Below, piece by piece: positions 10,772 through 23,664 of a stretch of DNA of 64,000 bases. Position 1 is the stretch's first letter; every line of letters begins with the position of its first letter. The notes below the pieces were generated by a model. That model was not told where the DNA came from, made no database searches, and saw only the letters and a program-made list of their open reading frames with translations. Position numbers and translations under genes: made by a program. This stretch comes from Onthophagus taurus (Eukaryota; Arthropoda; Insecta; Coleoptera; Scarabaeidae). The stretch lies in the NCBI RefSeq assembly GCF_036711975.1, contig NC_091975.1, positions 15,254,501 through 15,318,500 on the forward strand. The letters run 5' to 3'.

Positions 10772-13260
10772 TATCATCTGTTGACAACATAACAGAATTA
10801 CTCGCTAACACTTTTGCTGCTACAAGTTCTAGTAATAATTATGATCCTAAATTCCTAACAACCAAAAGACAGAAAGAGACTCCTCTTGATTTCTGTACCA
10901 ATGAACATTTCGATTATAATTCGCCATTCAATATGTGTGAGCTAAACCGTGTCCTGAATAAACCGAAACGATCATCTGCCGGACCTGATAATATTCCATA
11001 TGAATTCCTTACCAATTTAATATGCGATGCAAAAACGTTCTTGTTGAATCTATATAATCGTATTTGGAGTAGTGGTATTTATCCTAATAACTGGAAAAAG
11101 GCCATAGTAGTTCCGTTGCTTAAAGAAAATAAAGACCCCACATTATCTAACAGTTACCGTCCTATTAGCTTAACGTGTTGCATTGGTAAAATACTAGAGA
11201 AAATGGTGAGCTATAGGTTGATGCATATAGTAGAACAGGAAAACCTACTTTCTAACTTCCAATTTGGATACAGACAAGGTCGATCCACAATTGATAGTAT
11301 TGTTTTGCTTGAGATTGCTATTCAGGAAGCCTTTCTACAAAAACAGGTTTTGGTAGCGGTGTTTTTTGACTTAGAAAAACCTTATGACATGACATGGCGC
11401 CATGGAATAATGGTTCAATTGCACAGGTGGGGTTTACGTGGCATTTTGCCTATGTTTTGTGTTAGAGTGGGGAATGGGATCTCATCGGAGCATTTGTTGG
11501 AAAATGGCGTTCCTCAGGGTTCTACTTTAAGCGTGGCCCTTTTTCTGATTGCTATGAATGGTGTAATATCCAATCTTAACCCAGAAATAGGAAGATCTTT
11601 ATACGCGGATGACCTTTGTATATATTTGAAAGGATCCACAGTACAACAACTTAATAATTCACTTCAGCCTGCCATCAACACTATATTAGAGAACACTATA
11701 TCGATTGGTTATAAGGTATCTGTGCAAAAAACAAAGTGTGTTCTATTCTCTAGGCGATATCGTCATCAAGAAAATCCCTCGTTGTATTTACGAAGTATCC
11801 GTATTGGTGTTGTTCCTGAAATTAAATTCTTAGGGATAATATTTGATGCCAAGTTACGATGGCAGAGCCATATTCAGTACATTATTTCGCGTTGTCTGAA
11901 ATCATTAAATCTACTGCGCGTTTTATCTGGTACAAGGTGGGGGGCTGATACTACAGTGCTAAAGATGTTGTATAAAAGTGTGATATTACCTGTTATTGAT
12001 TATGGTAGTGTGGTGTATTCCTCTGCAAGAATAACCGTACTCAAAAAACTTAATGTAATACACAATCTTGCAATACGGTACATACTTGGGGCTTTTCCCA
12101 CTAGTCCGGTTCATAGTTTGTATTGTGAGTCTGGTATTGCCCCTCTTCACCATCGGCGTAATTGACAAATTCTTAATTATTTTGTAAAAAAACGCATACA
12201 ACCTGAGCACCCAATATCTGTATTGTTTTTCCAACAGCCTCCTGTGTACAGATTAACAGCCACAAGACCGGCAATAGTAAGAGCCAAAGAACTGCTGGGA
12301 ACTTTAGATTTTACGATGCTTTCTTTATGCAGTATTGAATTTACATCTTGGCAGTTAAATAAACCCGTTTTCAAATTAAATCTTACATGTTATGCTAAAG
12401 AGAGTACACCACGGGAATTACTTAGAGCTGAATTTAGAAATATAATCAATGCCTATGATGATGCTGTTTTTATTTATACTGATGGTTCCAAAAAGGAGAG
12501 TGGGGTTGGTTGCGCGTTTGTGGTTGGGGATAACGATTATTCATGGAGCTTACAGAGTTTGGCGTCTATCTTCTTTGCGGAGTTGTATGCCATCTTCCAG
12601 GCTCTGTTATTCATCCGTATGAGTCATAACGGAAATAACTTTGTCATAGTTACAGACTCGTTGAGTGCTCTTAAATCATTACAAGCAATGTGTCCAAATG
12701 AACCGATGATACGGATGGTTGGAGAATTGTTACATGTTATCTTGCTTTCTGGAAAACAGATCGTATTTATATGGGTGCCCGGTCATATCGGCATTGAGGG
12801 TAATGAAAGGGCAGATAAAGCAGCAGGACACGGTGTTGACGGTAACAGTGTTGACGTCAGTGTATGTCGTCATAAGGATATCATAAGGCATCTTAAATCT
12901 CTGGTGTATAACAAATGGCAGAATGACTGGCAACACAATGAAAGTTTTCTACGCCTTATCAAACCCTTAATAAAACCTTGGAATCAGCCCATTATCTTCA
13001 ATAGATTAGAACAGGTGAAACTAGCGAGATTACATATAGGGCATACACAACTAACTTCCGGTTATTTGTTAAAACGAGAACCAAGACCTGTATGTTTGGG
13101 CTGCGAAGTTCATCTCACGGTAATGCATATGCTGCTAGACTGTGAATTATATGCCAACGAGAGACAATTACATAATATCTCATGTCTGGATGATGCATAC
13201 GCGAATCCTGTTAATTTGATTGAATTTTTTAAGTGTATTGATTTGTTCCATCAATTATAA
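10772..13260 (+). pseudogene. ORF2 reverse transcriptase-RNase H, interrupted by one in-frame TGA
   Basis: One reading frame from about 10772 to the stop at 13258, broken only by TGA at 12163-12165; 12223-13260 continues in the same frame. RT signatures in order: SYRPISLTCCIGKILEKMV (near 11150), FFDLEKPYD (motif A, near 11365), GVPQGSTLSVALF (11506) and YADD (motif C, near 11600). RNase H follows with YTDGS (12475), FAELYA (12570), VTDSLSAL (12650) and ERADKAA (12805), so all four acidic positions are kept. The C-terminus has a C-x2-C...H-x4-C knuckle (LTVMHMLLDC). Enzyme for target-primed reverse transcription; EKPYD departs slightly from the usual EKAYD. Confidence 0.9.
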
Positions 13261-13323
13261 ATACGGTGAGCGCTAAAGATCTTCGCAATCGAAGCGCTTC
13301 TAATATCAATAATAATAATAATT
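13261..13323 (+). other. 3' UTR and TAA tail of the I-like element
   Basis: Right after the ORF2 stop, AGCGCT occurs twice (about 13268 and 13293) around a 19-base spacer and can pair as a short hairpin, followed by a (TAA/AAT)n run. A structured 3' end with simple TAA tail is known for I-type elements and serves RT recognition; the hairpin role here is inferred. Confidence 0.55.
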
Positions 13324-14448
13324 AATTTTTTTTTTTATTTTTAATAAATATTCTTGACTATTTTATCAGTTTTTAAAATCAATTAAGTCATAACATTGGT
13401 CCAGTTAAAATCATTTAAATTGTAAAAAAGAAATTGTGTATTTGTTCGAATCCAAGACGCGCTCAGGCCGCTCAGCTGGCGTCGGTCGGGCGCCCGGCTT
13501 TTCAGGGTTGAAGAGACGACAAGGCTCGAGCACACGTTCGAGAGCAAATGAGTACGCCCCTCCATTCTCTGATTCTTCGGCCGTATTCGGCAAAGCGACC
13601 GCGTGGGGGCTTTCTTTTCTGTCTCTTACGCCATGGTGCATTTAAGGATTTGTCGATAGTACGTTTACCTTTTGTAAAGGTTTTCTGATGAAAATCGATT
13701 TTAATTTTGGTTGTAGAACGATTTTGAAATGTATCTATATTGCAGAATTTCTACTGGTGACGGGCAGACCCCGAAACCTGGTATAGAAAGATGAATTAAA
13801 CATATACATCATCTCAGTATAATTTTATTCAAAACCTACTGACTAATTAAATAATTCCCGAATTATTACAATCTTTCGATTCTTAAGGAATCATCCGATT
13901 CGCAACCTGTTGGTGGTGAATCGATGGCCATTCTCGATGATTGTAACCTTAAGGGGCTCTCTGTGAATGAGTTTCTTGTTTTAGAAAAATTTGATCGTGT
14001 CTCTAAGGACCTTGATTAATCGGGGGTTTCTCCACGAGACCTCAACAATCTTGAAGTTCTATCCGTGCTTAAAAAAATTAAATATATTAATGTATGTATT
14101 AATTTATTAATCAAGATAAGATTAAATATAGTATATAATCAATAAAGGTATTTAATTTGAATTATTTGACACTTTTTAATTAAATAGCCGTACTTTTCGG
14201 ATTTCTCCTCGTTCATTGTTCACCGAGATAATTTGAAAACGGTGAGATCATCGGGTAAAGCAAATAACGGTTTTGATGGAGTGCTTTACAATCTTTTTTT
14301 AATGATACACACGTGGTGGTGGAAAAATGGAGATGTTACATCGTTGGGAGAGGTAAAACTGGATCAAACGACGACTCACCTGATCTGGTTACAAAGGTAT
14401 GACGACACGATGGCTGGCAACATTCACCTTACAACAGAATAACATTAG
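13324..14448. other. Non-coding DNA with a GC-rich patch
   Basis: AT-rich DNA interrupted by a GC-rich patch at about 13440-13650. At 13752-13780 the sequence TGGTGACGGGCAGACCCC follows a TG-rich region and could be a retroelement primer-binding site, but no paired LTR is seen. 14149-14448 contains a short open frame (14233-14442) that I do not recognise. No confident gene. Confidence 0.3.
13924..14079 (+). pseudogene. Short coding-like remnant, possibly gag
   Basis: From ATG at 13924 the frame reads a hydrophilic peptide (MAILDDCNLKGLSVNEFLVL...), meets TAA at 14017, then stays open for another 20 codons (SGVSPRDLNNLEVLSVLKKI). It lies downstream of the possible primer-binding site at about 13752, where gag would start. 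I do not recognise the protein; the gag guess rests on position only. Confidence 0.25.
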
Positions 14449-17400
14449 CAATAAGCATTAGAATCAACTTAGATAAAATCGATAACATAGACAAAAATCA
14501 TTAGAATCAACGTACATATATATTAAAAATCATTGAAATCAACTTAGATATTAAAAATCATTAGTATCAATTTAGATATTAAAAATCATTAGAATCAACA
14601 TAGATATTAAAAATCTTTAGAATCAACATACATACATATTAAAAATCATTGGAATCAACATACATATTAAAAATCATTACAATCAACAAAGATATTAAAA
14701 ATCATTAGAATCAACTTACTTATTAACAATCATTAGAATCAACTTCGATACTAAAAATCATTACAATCAACTCAGATGTTAAAAATCATTAGAATAAACT
14801 TACATATTAAAAATCGTTACAATCAACTTAGACATTAAAAATCATTAGAATCAACTTAGATAATAGAAGTCATTAGAATCAACTTAGACATTAAAAATCA
14901 TTGGAATCAACATAGATACTAAAAATCATTAGAATCAACTTACATATTAAGTATCATTAGAATCAACTTAGATATTAAAAATCATTAGAATCAATTTAGA
15001 TATTAAAAATCATTAGAATCAACTTACATATTAAAAATCTTGAGAATCAACCTAGATATTAAAAATCATTTGAATCAACTTAGATATTAAAAATCATTTG
15101 AATCAATTTAGATACTAAAAATCATTAGAACCAACATACATACATATTAAAAATCATTGGAATTAACTTAGATATTAAAAATCATTAGTATCAATTTAGA
15201 TATTAAAAATCATTAGAATCAACTTAGATATTAAAAATCATTAAAATCAACTTACTTATTAACAATCATTAGAATCAACTTAGATATTAAAAATCATTAG
15301 AATCAATTTAGATATTAAAAATCATTAGAATCAACTTACATATTAAAAATCTTGAGAATCAACCTAGCTATTAAATATCATTAGAATCAACTTAGATATT
15401 AAAAATCATTTGAATCAATTTAGATACTAAAAATCATTAGAATCAACCTAGATATTAAAATCATTAGAATCAACCTAGATATTAAAATCAACTTACTTAT
15501 TAAAAATCATTAGAATCAATTTAGATATTAAAAATCATTAGAATCAACTTACATATTAAAAATCATTAGAATCAACTTACATATTAAAAATCTTGAGAAT
15601 CAACCTAGATATTAAAAATCATTAGAATCAACTTAGATAATAGAAGTCATTAGAATCAACTTAGACATTAAAAATCATTGGAATCAACTTAGATACTAAA
15701 AATCATTAGAATCAACTTACATATTAAGAATCATTAGAATCAACTTAGATATTAAAAATCATTAGAATCAACTTACATATTAAGAATCATTAGAATCAAC
15801 TTAGATATTAAAAATCATTAGAATCAACTTGCATATTAAAAAACATTAGAATCAACTTACATATTAAAAATCTTGAGAATCAACCTGGATATTAAAAATC
15901 ATTAGAATCAACTTAGATAATAGAAGTCATTAGAATCAACTTAGACATTAAAAATCATTGGAATCAACTTAGATACTAAAAATCATTAGAATCAACTTAC
16001 ATATTAAGAATCATTAGAATCAACTTAGATATTAAAAATCATTTGAATCAACTTAAATAATAGAAGTCAATAGAATCAACTTAGATATTAAAAATCACTA
16101 AAATCAACTTACATATTAAAAATCATTAGAATCAATTTAGATATTAAAAATCATTAGAATCAACTTACATATTAAAAATCATTAGAATCAACTTACATAT
16201 TTAAAATCTTGATAGTCAACCTAGATATTAAAAATCATTAGAATCAACTTAGATAATAGAAGTCATTAGAATCAACTTAGACATTAAAAATCATTTGAAT
16301 CAACTTAGACATTAAAAATCAATAGAATCAACATAGATATTAAAAATCATTGGAATCAACATAGATACTAAAAATCATTAGAATCAACTTACATATTAAG
16401 TATCATTAGAATCAACTTAGATATTAAAAATCATTAGAATCAATTTAGATATTAAAAATCATTAGAATCAACTTAGATAATAGAAGTCATTAGAATCAAC
16501 TTAGACATTAAAAATCATTTGAATCAACTTAGATAATAGAAGTCATTAGAATCAACTTAGACATTAAAAATCAATAGAATCAACTTAGATATTAAAAATC
16601 ATTAGAATCAACCTAGATATTAAAATCAACTTACTTATTAAAAATCATTAGAATCAATTTAGATATTAAAAATCGTTAGAATCAACTTACATATTAAAAA
16701 TCATTAGAATCAACTTACATATTAAAAATCTTGAGAATCAACCTAGATATTAAAAATCATTAGAATCAACTTAGATAATAGAAGTCATTAGAATCAACTT
16801 AGACATTAAAAATCATTGGAATCAACTTAGATACTAAAAATCATTAGAATCAACTTACATATTAAGAATCATTAGAATCAACTTAGATATTAAAAATCAT
16901 TAGAATCAACTTACATATTAAGAATCATTAGAATCAACTTAGATATTAAAAATCATTAGAATCAACTTGCATATTAAAAAACATTAGAATCAACTTACAT
17001 ATTAAAAATCTTGAGAATCAACCTGGATATTAAAAATCATTAGAATCAACTTAGATAATAGAAGTCATTAGAATCAACTTAGACATTAAAAATCATTGGA
17101 ATCAACTTAGATACTAAAAATCATTAGAATCAACTTACATATTAAGAATCATTAGAATCAACTTAGATATTAAAAATCATTAGAATCAACTTACATATTA
17201 AAAATCTTGAGAATCAACCTAGATATTAAAAATCATTTGAATCAACTTAGATATTAAAAATCATTTGAATCAATTTAGATACTAAAAATCATTAGAACCA
17301 ACATACATACATATTAAAAATCATTGGAATTAACTTAGATATTAAAAATCATTAGTATCAATTTAGATATTAAAAATCATTAGAATCAACTTAGATATTA

Positions 17401-20400
17401 AAAATCATTAAAATCAACTTACTTATTAACAATCATTAGAATCAACTTAGATATTAAAAATCATTAGAATCAATTTAGATATTAAAAATCATTAGAATCA
17501 ACTTACATATTAAAAATCTTGAGAATCAACCTAGCTATTAAATATCATTAGAATCAACTTAGATATTAAAAATCATTTGAATCAATTTAGATACTAAAAA
17601 TCATTAGAATCAACCTAGATATTAAAATCATTAGAATCAACCTAGATATTAAAATCAACTTACTTATTAAAAATCATTAGAATCAATTTAGATATTAAAA
17701 ATCATTAGAATCAACTTACATATTAAAAATCATTAGAATCAACTTACATATTAAAAATCTTGAGAATCAACCTAGATATTAAAAATCATTAGAATCAACT
17801 TAGATAATAGAAGTCATTAGAATCAACTTAGACATTAAAAATCATTGGAATCAACTTAGATACTAAAAATCATTAGAATCAACTTACATATTAAGAATCA
17901 TTAGAATCAACTTAGATATTAAAAATCATTAGAATCAACTTACATATTAAGAATCATTAGAATCAACTTAGATATTAAAAATCATTAGAATCAACTTGCA
18001 TATTAAAAAACATTAGAATCAACTTACATATTAAAAATCTTGAGAATCAACCTGGATATTAAAAATCATTAGAATCAACTTAGATAATAGAAGTCATTAG
18101 AATCAACTTAGACATTAAAAATCATTGGAATCAACTTAGATACTAAAAATCATTAGAATCAACTTACATATTAAGAATCATTAGAATCAACTTAGATATT
18201 AAAAATCATTTGAATCAACTTAAATAATAGAAGTCAATAGAATCAACTTAGATATTAAAAATCACTAAAATCAACTTACATATTAAAAATCATTAGAATC
18301 AATTTAGATATTAAAAATCATTAGAATCAACTTACATATTAAAAATCATTAGAATCAACTTACATATTTAAAATCTTGATAGTCAACCTAGATATTAAAA
18401 ATCATTAGAATCAACTTAGATAATAGAAGTCATTAGAATCAACTTAGACATTAAAAATCATTTGAATCAACTTAGACATTAAAAATCAATAGAATCAACA
18501 TAGATATTAAAAATCATTGGAATCAACATAGATACTAAAAATCATTAGAATCAACTTACATATTAAGTATCATTAGAATCAACTTAGATATTAAAAATCA
18601 TTAGAATCAATTTAGATATTAAAAATCATTAGAATCAACTTAGATAATAGAAGTCATTAGAATCAACTTAGACATTAAAAATCATTTGAATCAACTTAGA
18701 TAATAGAAGTCATTAGAATCAACTTAGACATTAAAAATCAATAGAATCAACTTAGATATTAAAAATCATTAAAATCAACTTACATATTAAAAATCATTAG
18801 AATCAATTCAGATATTAAAAATCATTAGAATCAACTTACATATTAAAAATCATTAGAATCAACTTACATGTTAAAAATCTTGAGAATCAACCTAGATATT
18901 AAAAATCATTTGAATCAACTTAGATAATAGAAGTCATTAGAATCAACTTAGACATTAAAAATCATTGGAATCAACTTAGATACTAAAAATCATTAGAATC
19001 AACTTACATATTAAGAATCATTAGAATCAACTTAGATATTAAAAATCATTAGAATCAACTTACATATTAAAAAACATTAGAATCAACTTAGATATTAAAA
19101 ATCATTTGAATCAACTTAGATAATAGAAGTCATTAGAATCAACTTAGACATTAAAAATCAATAGAATCAACATAGATATTAAAAATCATTAGAATCAACT
19201 TAGATATTAAAATCATTAGAATCAATTTAGACATTACAAATCATTAGAATCAACTTACGTATTAAAAATCTTGAGAATCAACCTAGATATTAAAAATCAT
19301 TAGAATCAACTTAGATATTAAAAATCATTTGAATCAACTTTGATAATAGAAGTCATTAGAATCAACTTACATATTAAAAATCATTAGAATCAACTTACAT
19401 ATTTAAAATCTTGATAGTCAACCTAGATATTAAAAATCATTAGAATCAACTTAGATAATAGAAGTCATTAGAATCAACTTAGACATTAAAAATCATTTGA
19501 ATCAACTTAGACATTAAAAATCAATAGAATCAACATAGATATTAAAAATCATTGGAATCAACATAGATACTAAAAATCATTAGAATCAACTTACATATTA
19601 AGTATCATTAGAATCAACTTAGATATTAAAAATCATTAGAATCAATTTAGATATTAAAAATCATTAGAATCAACTTAGATAATAGAAGTCATTAGAATCA
19701 ACTTAGACATTAAAAATCATTTGAATCAACTTAGATAATAGAAGTCATTAGAATCAACTTAGACATTAAAAATCAATAGAATCAACTTAGATATTAAAAA
19801 TCATTAAAATCAACTTACATATTAAAAATCATTAGAATCAATTCAGATATTAAAAATCATTAGAATCAACTTACATATTAAAAATCATTAGAATCAACTT
19901 ACATGTTAAAAATCTTGAGAATCAACCTGGATATTAAAAATCATTAGAATCAACTTAGATAATAGAAGTCATTAGAATCAACTTAGACATTAAAAATCAT
20001 TGGAATCAACTTAGATAATAGAAGTCATTAGAATCAACTTAGACATTAAAAATCAATAGAATCAACTTAGATATTAAAAATCATTAAAATCAACTTACAT
20101 ATTAAAAATCATTGGAATCAATTCAGATATTAAAAATCATTAGAATCAACTTACATATTAAAAATCATTAGAATCAACTTACATGTTAAAAATCTTGAGA
20201 ATCAACCTAGATATTAAAAATCATTTGAATCAACTTAGATAATAGAAGTCATTAGAATCAACTTAGACATTAAAAATCATTGGAATCAACTTAGATACTA
20301 AAAATCATTAGAATCAACTTACATATTAAGAATCATTAGAATCAACTTAGATATTAAAAATCATTAGAATCAACTTACATATTAAAAAACATTAGAATTA

Positions 20401-20946
20401 ACTTAGATATTAAAAATCATTAGAATCAACTTAGATATTAAAAATCATTTGAATCAACTTAGATAATAGAAGTCATTAGAATCAACTTAGACATTAAAAA
20501 TCATTAGAATCAACTTAGATATTAAAAATCATTTTAATCAACTTAGATAATAGAAGTCATTAGAATCAACTTAGACATTAAAAATCAATAGAATCAACAT
20601 AGATATTAAAAATCATTAGAATCAACTTAGATATTAAAATCATTAGAATCAATTTAGATATTACAAATCATTAGAATCAACTTACGTATTAAAAATCTTG
20701 AGAATCAACCTAGATATTAAAAATCATTAGAATCAACTTAGATATTAAAAATCATTTGAATCAACTTTGATAATAGAAGTCATTAGAATCAGCTTAGACA
20801 TTAAAAATCATTGGAATCAACTTGGATACTAAAAATCATTAGAATCAACTTACATGTTAAGAATCATTAGAATCAACTTACATATTAAGAATCATTAGAA
20901 TCAACTTACATATTAAAAATCATTAGAATCAACTTACATATTAAAA
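14449..20946. repeat. 28-bp minisatellite array (about 230 units)
   Basis: Tandem units of the form ATTAGAATCAACTTAGATAT + TAAAAATC (28 bp). Common variants are ACTTACATATT, ACTTAGACATT, AGATAATAGAAGTC and AATCTTGAGAATCAACC. The array begins after unrecognised DNA at about 14449 and ends at about 20946, directly against a gypsy integrase fragment on the minus strand. Unit order is not random (see the higher-order repeat). It is unrelated in sequence to the 153-bp satellite. No coding potential: stops occur in all frames. Confidence 0.97.
15131..19464. repeat. 2167-bp higher-order repeat inside the minisatellite
   Basis: Rare marker variants recur at a constant offset: CCAACATACATACAT at 15131 and 17298; AGCTATTAAATATC at 15366 and 17533; GATAGTCAACC at 16211 and 18378. 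All three pairs are 2167 bp apart. GATAGTCA occurs once more at 19413, only 1035 bp further, so a partial third copy follows. This shows recent block duplication of about 77 units, well above the 28-bp level. Confidence 0.85.
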
Positions 20947-21300
20947 ATATAAAAGATAGTCTGCTCTGATCGTGCGTAATCGTGTGTGATATACCAAACC
21001 TTGAAAAGTAATGCGCCAGCAGAGCAGTCGCAACAGTAGAACTTGACGTATGTATTTTTGAGAGGATAAACTTCTGGCCACCTTGTAAAACGGTCAATAA
21101 CTGCAAGAAAAAAAGAATAACCAAGCGAAGGTATAAGGGGGCCTACAAAGTCAATGTGGATATGTTCAAAACGTCCAGAAGGAATAGCAAATTTATTAAG
21201 TGGAGATTTTGTATGTTTATGAATTTTTGATTGTTGACATTTAATGCAACATTTTGTCCATGTATAAATGTCTAAACTTTTGGTCAATAAAATCGAGAGT
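20947..21300 (-). pseudogene. Ty3/gypsy integrase fragment
   Basis: Minus-strand frame (from 21287) reading WTKCCIKCQQSKIHKHTKSP, then FEHIHIDFVGPL and AVIDRFTRWPEVYPL: the last cysteines of the integrase zinc finger, the first catalytic aspartate (HIDFVGP) and core strands typical of gypsy integrases. A frameshift near 21050 moves the rest (TVATALLAHYFSRFGISHTITHDQ, second-aspartate region) into another frame. The fragment is cut off by the 28-bp minisatellite on its 3' side. It is opposite in orientation to the gypsy pol fragments that follow and so comes from a different insertion. Confidence 0.85.
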
Positions 21301-21399
21301 TAATTAAATTTTGTGTTGTTTTAATACCAGAATGTGAAAGATTATGAGAATTTTGGAAAATTGCAAAACGATATTCAACAGGTTTATCGTTATTATTCA

Positions 21400-21700
21400 T
21401 CCTTTAACCTTTACGCGGCAAACGATTCGGTGATCGCGACCTATGGATACGAGACCCTTACTCTCGACCTAGGACTTCGCCGCGATTTCACGTGGCGTTT
21501 CATTGTCGCCGATGTGTGCAACCGACGGCTGGTGGACAGCGTAACATCGCTGAAAGTCGTAGACGGGTTTTGGCAGGCGGATTTATTTTTCACAATCTCC
21601 TCGCCGAATATCCCAAAATAATGAGACCTTCTGGAGTTCCGCAGGGGGTTAACCCGAAACACGGAGTGGAACACCATATCGATTTCGACAACTAAACCCC
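21400..21700 (+). pseudogene. Gypsy aspartic protease C-terminal part, deleted
   Basis: Frame ending at 21619 reads FNLYAANDSVIATYGYETLT and LDLGLRRDFTWRFIVADV, the C-terminal half of an errantivirus-like/gypsy protease. It then jumps to CNRRLVDSVTSLKV. In related elements a stretch containing the conserved GADFL segment lies between these two, so an internal deletion is inferred. The active-site D-T/S-G is not present in the window. A further shift leads to LLAEYPKIMRPSGVPQ, the spacer before RT. Confidence 0.75.
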
Positions 21701-21719
21701 CAAAGGTACGAGGCTGCCA

Positions 21720-22209
21720 AAAGGGAGTTCGAGACCATGCTGTAGATGAAGATAATCCGTCCATCCAAAAGTAGTTGGTCATCGCCCCTGCACATGGTCC
21801 CCAAGAAAGGCGACCTTTGGAGGCTATGCGGAGATTACTGCGCATTAAACGCGAGAACGGTGCCAGACAATTATCCGATACCTCACATGCAAGACTTCTC
21901 GCATTTCCTACATGGGAAGAAAATCTTCACCACCATAGACCTGGTGCGTGCCTACAACCAAATTCCGGTCGCCCAGGAAGATATCCCAAAATTCACGTTC
22001 ATGTCCTTTGGTCTTCGTAACGCGGCACAAATCTGCCAGAGACAAATGGACGAAGTTCTACGAGGTCTGGATTTCGCCTACGAGTATATCGACGATATCC
22101 TCATCGCCTCGGCCTCGGAAGAAGAGCACCTGGAACACCCGAAGCAGATTTTCCAACGCTTAAAGGAATACGTTCTCCTGCGAAGCGCGTTTCCGGGAAA
22201 CCGCAAGTA
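21720..22209 (+). pseudogene. Gypsy reverse transcriptase, fingers-palm part
   Basis: Frame 21746-22210 reads [38 protein letters not shown] (motif A with catalytic D), [21 protein letters not shown] (motif B) and [11 protein letters not shown] (motif C, Y-x-DD). All are standard Ty3/gypsy RT blocks. The thumb and RNase H are missing: after 22210 the frame is lost and the next recognisable domain is the integrase zinc finger. The MG(L)-to-K region before the start is frame-shifted. Dead copy. Confidence 0.9.
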
Positions 22210-22377
22210 AATTTCCAGGGATTCAGCGTCGCCTGTGGAGGGATTCATAGGAGCATTCAACTTCTCGAGGCAGGCAGTACCGAGAGCGGCCGAACTACAA
22301 TCGCCCCTGAACGATTTGTTAAAGGGGAACCTAAAAGGGAAAGCACCAATCGTCTCTACAGAGGGCGAGAAAAGATA

Positions 22378-22737
22378 ATGTGCTGGCCGCACTCATTATC
22401 GCCAGTGGAAGAGTTGTCACCCGCGTTGGATTTCGAGGCATTAGCACGGGCTCAAACAAACGACGATGAGCTATCTCAATTCCTGGAATCAGATTCTGTT
22501 TTCAACTTAAAGAAGATAACAATCCCAGGAACCAGCGAAAATGTGTACTGCGACATATCTACGCCTAATGCCCGACCTTTCGTCACCCGCGAATTCAGAC
22601 ATGCAGCGTTCAATTCCCTACATCAATTGTCACACCTCGGAATTAACGCCACGGTCAAGCTCGTAACTCAATGTTACGTGTTTCCGTCGATTAGGGCGGA
22701 TTGTAGGAGGTGGGCCCGGCACTGTTTTGGTTGTTAG
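22378..22737 (+). pseudogene. Gypsy integrase zinc-finger domain
   Basis: Residues HQLSHLGINATVKLVTQCYVFP then W-x2-HCFGC (22615-22737) form the HHCC zinc-binding fold that precedes the integrase core. The core itself (D,D-35-E) is deleted: the next coding stretch is the C-terminal domain. Upstream of the finger, ALARAQTNDDELSQFL is the usual RNase H-integrase tether. It is therefore part of the same defective plus-strand element. Confidence 0.8.
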
Positions 22738-22749
22738 CGAGCCGACATG

Positions 22750-23210
22750 CGTCAGCCCCCACAGAATCGTGCGGGAACGAGGAAGGTGCGACGAACTTCA
22801 GCCAAGAATTGAAAAAGCACTTTCAACAGCTTCAATCGATCCACGGAACCAGGCACGGAAGTAAAAGGATCTTCGTCTTCAGAGACCTATCCACCTATAC
22901 ACATGTTTGGATTCGCTTGGGTGGAGAACACCACGCGTCGTTGGAAGTCCCATACGAGGGCCCATATCCCGTCACCAACCGGAACGACAGGACGTTCACC
23001 CTGGAGAAGAAAGGGAAACAAATTACCGTTTCAATCGACTGCTTGAAACCAGCCTACATCCTGTCCGGAGAGGAACAACGCCAGGAGGATCCACAACGCC
23101 CAGAGGCTACGCGGAATGATCCAGGACCCCAGCAGACAGACCCTACACCGCCAACAACGCGATATGGGAGACGGGTAGGATTCCCTGACCATTTCCAGGC
23201 AGGTCTCTAG
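22750..23210 (+). pseudogene. Gypsy integrase C-terminal (GPY/F) domain and pol tail
   Basis: Reads FRDLSTYTHVWIRLGGEHHA, LEVPYEGPYPVTNRNDRTFT and VSIDCLKPAYIL, the GPY/F module of gypsy integrases, then a proline/glutamine-rich tail ending TRYGRRVGFPDHFQAGL before the stop at 23208. These tails typically close pol, and 'ggcaggggg' at about 23241 could be the polypurine tract. Joined directly to the finger domain by loss of the catalytic core. Confidence 0.8.
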
Positions 23211-23664
23211 TATCGTGTTTTCCAACCCACGGTAAAACACTGGCAGGGGGTCTCTGTGTCGAACATCTGGACGACAGAGAACTTTCCAAACCTTTACAAA
23301 ATCACTTAAAAATAATCTTAAAACAACTTACTCTAAAATTTTCTTTCTTCTCTCTTGCGATTGTTGCTTCGTTTCGTATCCTTTTCGGTGTTGGCTCTGA
23401 TACTAGTTGATACTTTCCCCGGGATGTTGTGTACCTCTTTGAGTACACTTCAGGATGTACGGGTACAAGCAGAACGGCTTCTCCCTTGTGATTGAGTCGT
23501 GCCAATTTAAGGTCTGGACCCTTGGGTTAGCTTTCGTTACAGATCACTTTCACTTGTGTAGGTTCGCGTCACTAAGAAGTAAAATTCACCAGTCCCAATT
23601 TTCTTCGATTAGTTTCGAGCACTGTTGAGACGAAATAATACCACTGGCTGCGCCAGTTAAGGTT
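23211..23664 (-). other. Leader region of an antisense gypsy-like element
   Basis: Read on the minus strand, this follows an LTR and a primer-binding-site-like sequence (TGGCGCAGCCAGTGG, plus 23647-23661), so it should be 5' leader and the start of gag. A short minus frame (23302-23505) is hydrophilic and unrecognised. The region abuts the 3' end of the plus-strand gypsy fragment at about 23215, so two opposite elements meet here. Confidence 0.4.

Larger units (their letters stand above)
10325..13323 (+). mobile_element. 5'-truncated I-like non-LTR retrotransposon
   Basis: Contains the end of the endonuclease-RT linker, a reverse transcriptase, an RNase H domain, a C-terminal Cys/His segment and a 3' end with a short (TAA)n tail at about 13306-13322. 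RNase H plus a TAA-type tail points to the I group of non-LTR elements. ORF1 and the endonuclease are missing, so this is a typical 5'-truncated insertion. It carries at least one frameshift and two nonsense codons, so it is dead, though most of ORF2 is open. Confidence 0.85.

Noticed and set aside
13436..13470. tRNA B-box (TTCGAATCC) near 13444
   Set aside because: No A-box at the right distance and no acceptor stem.
13436..13645. Overlapping 60-76 codon ORFs on both strands in the GC-rich patch
   Set aside because: Similar length on both strands with no motif; expected from local GC-richness.
14449..20946. CRISPR array or tRNA cluster in the 28-bp repeats
   Set aside because: Repeats are contiguous without unique spacers, the genome is eukaryotic, and no cloverleaf is seen.
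21441..21845. Minus-strand ORF opposite the gypsy protease and RT
   Set aside because: The plus strand carries clear protease and RT motifs; this is antisense of coding DNA.
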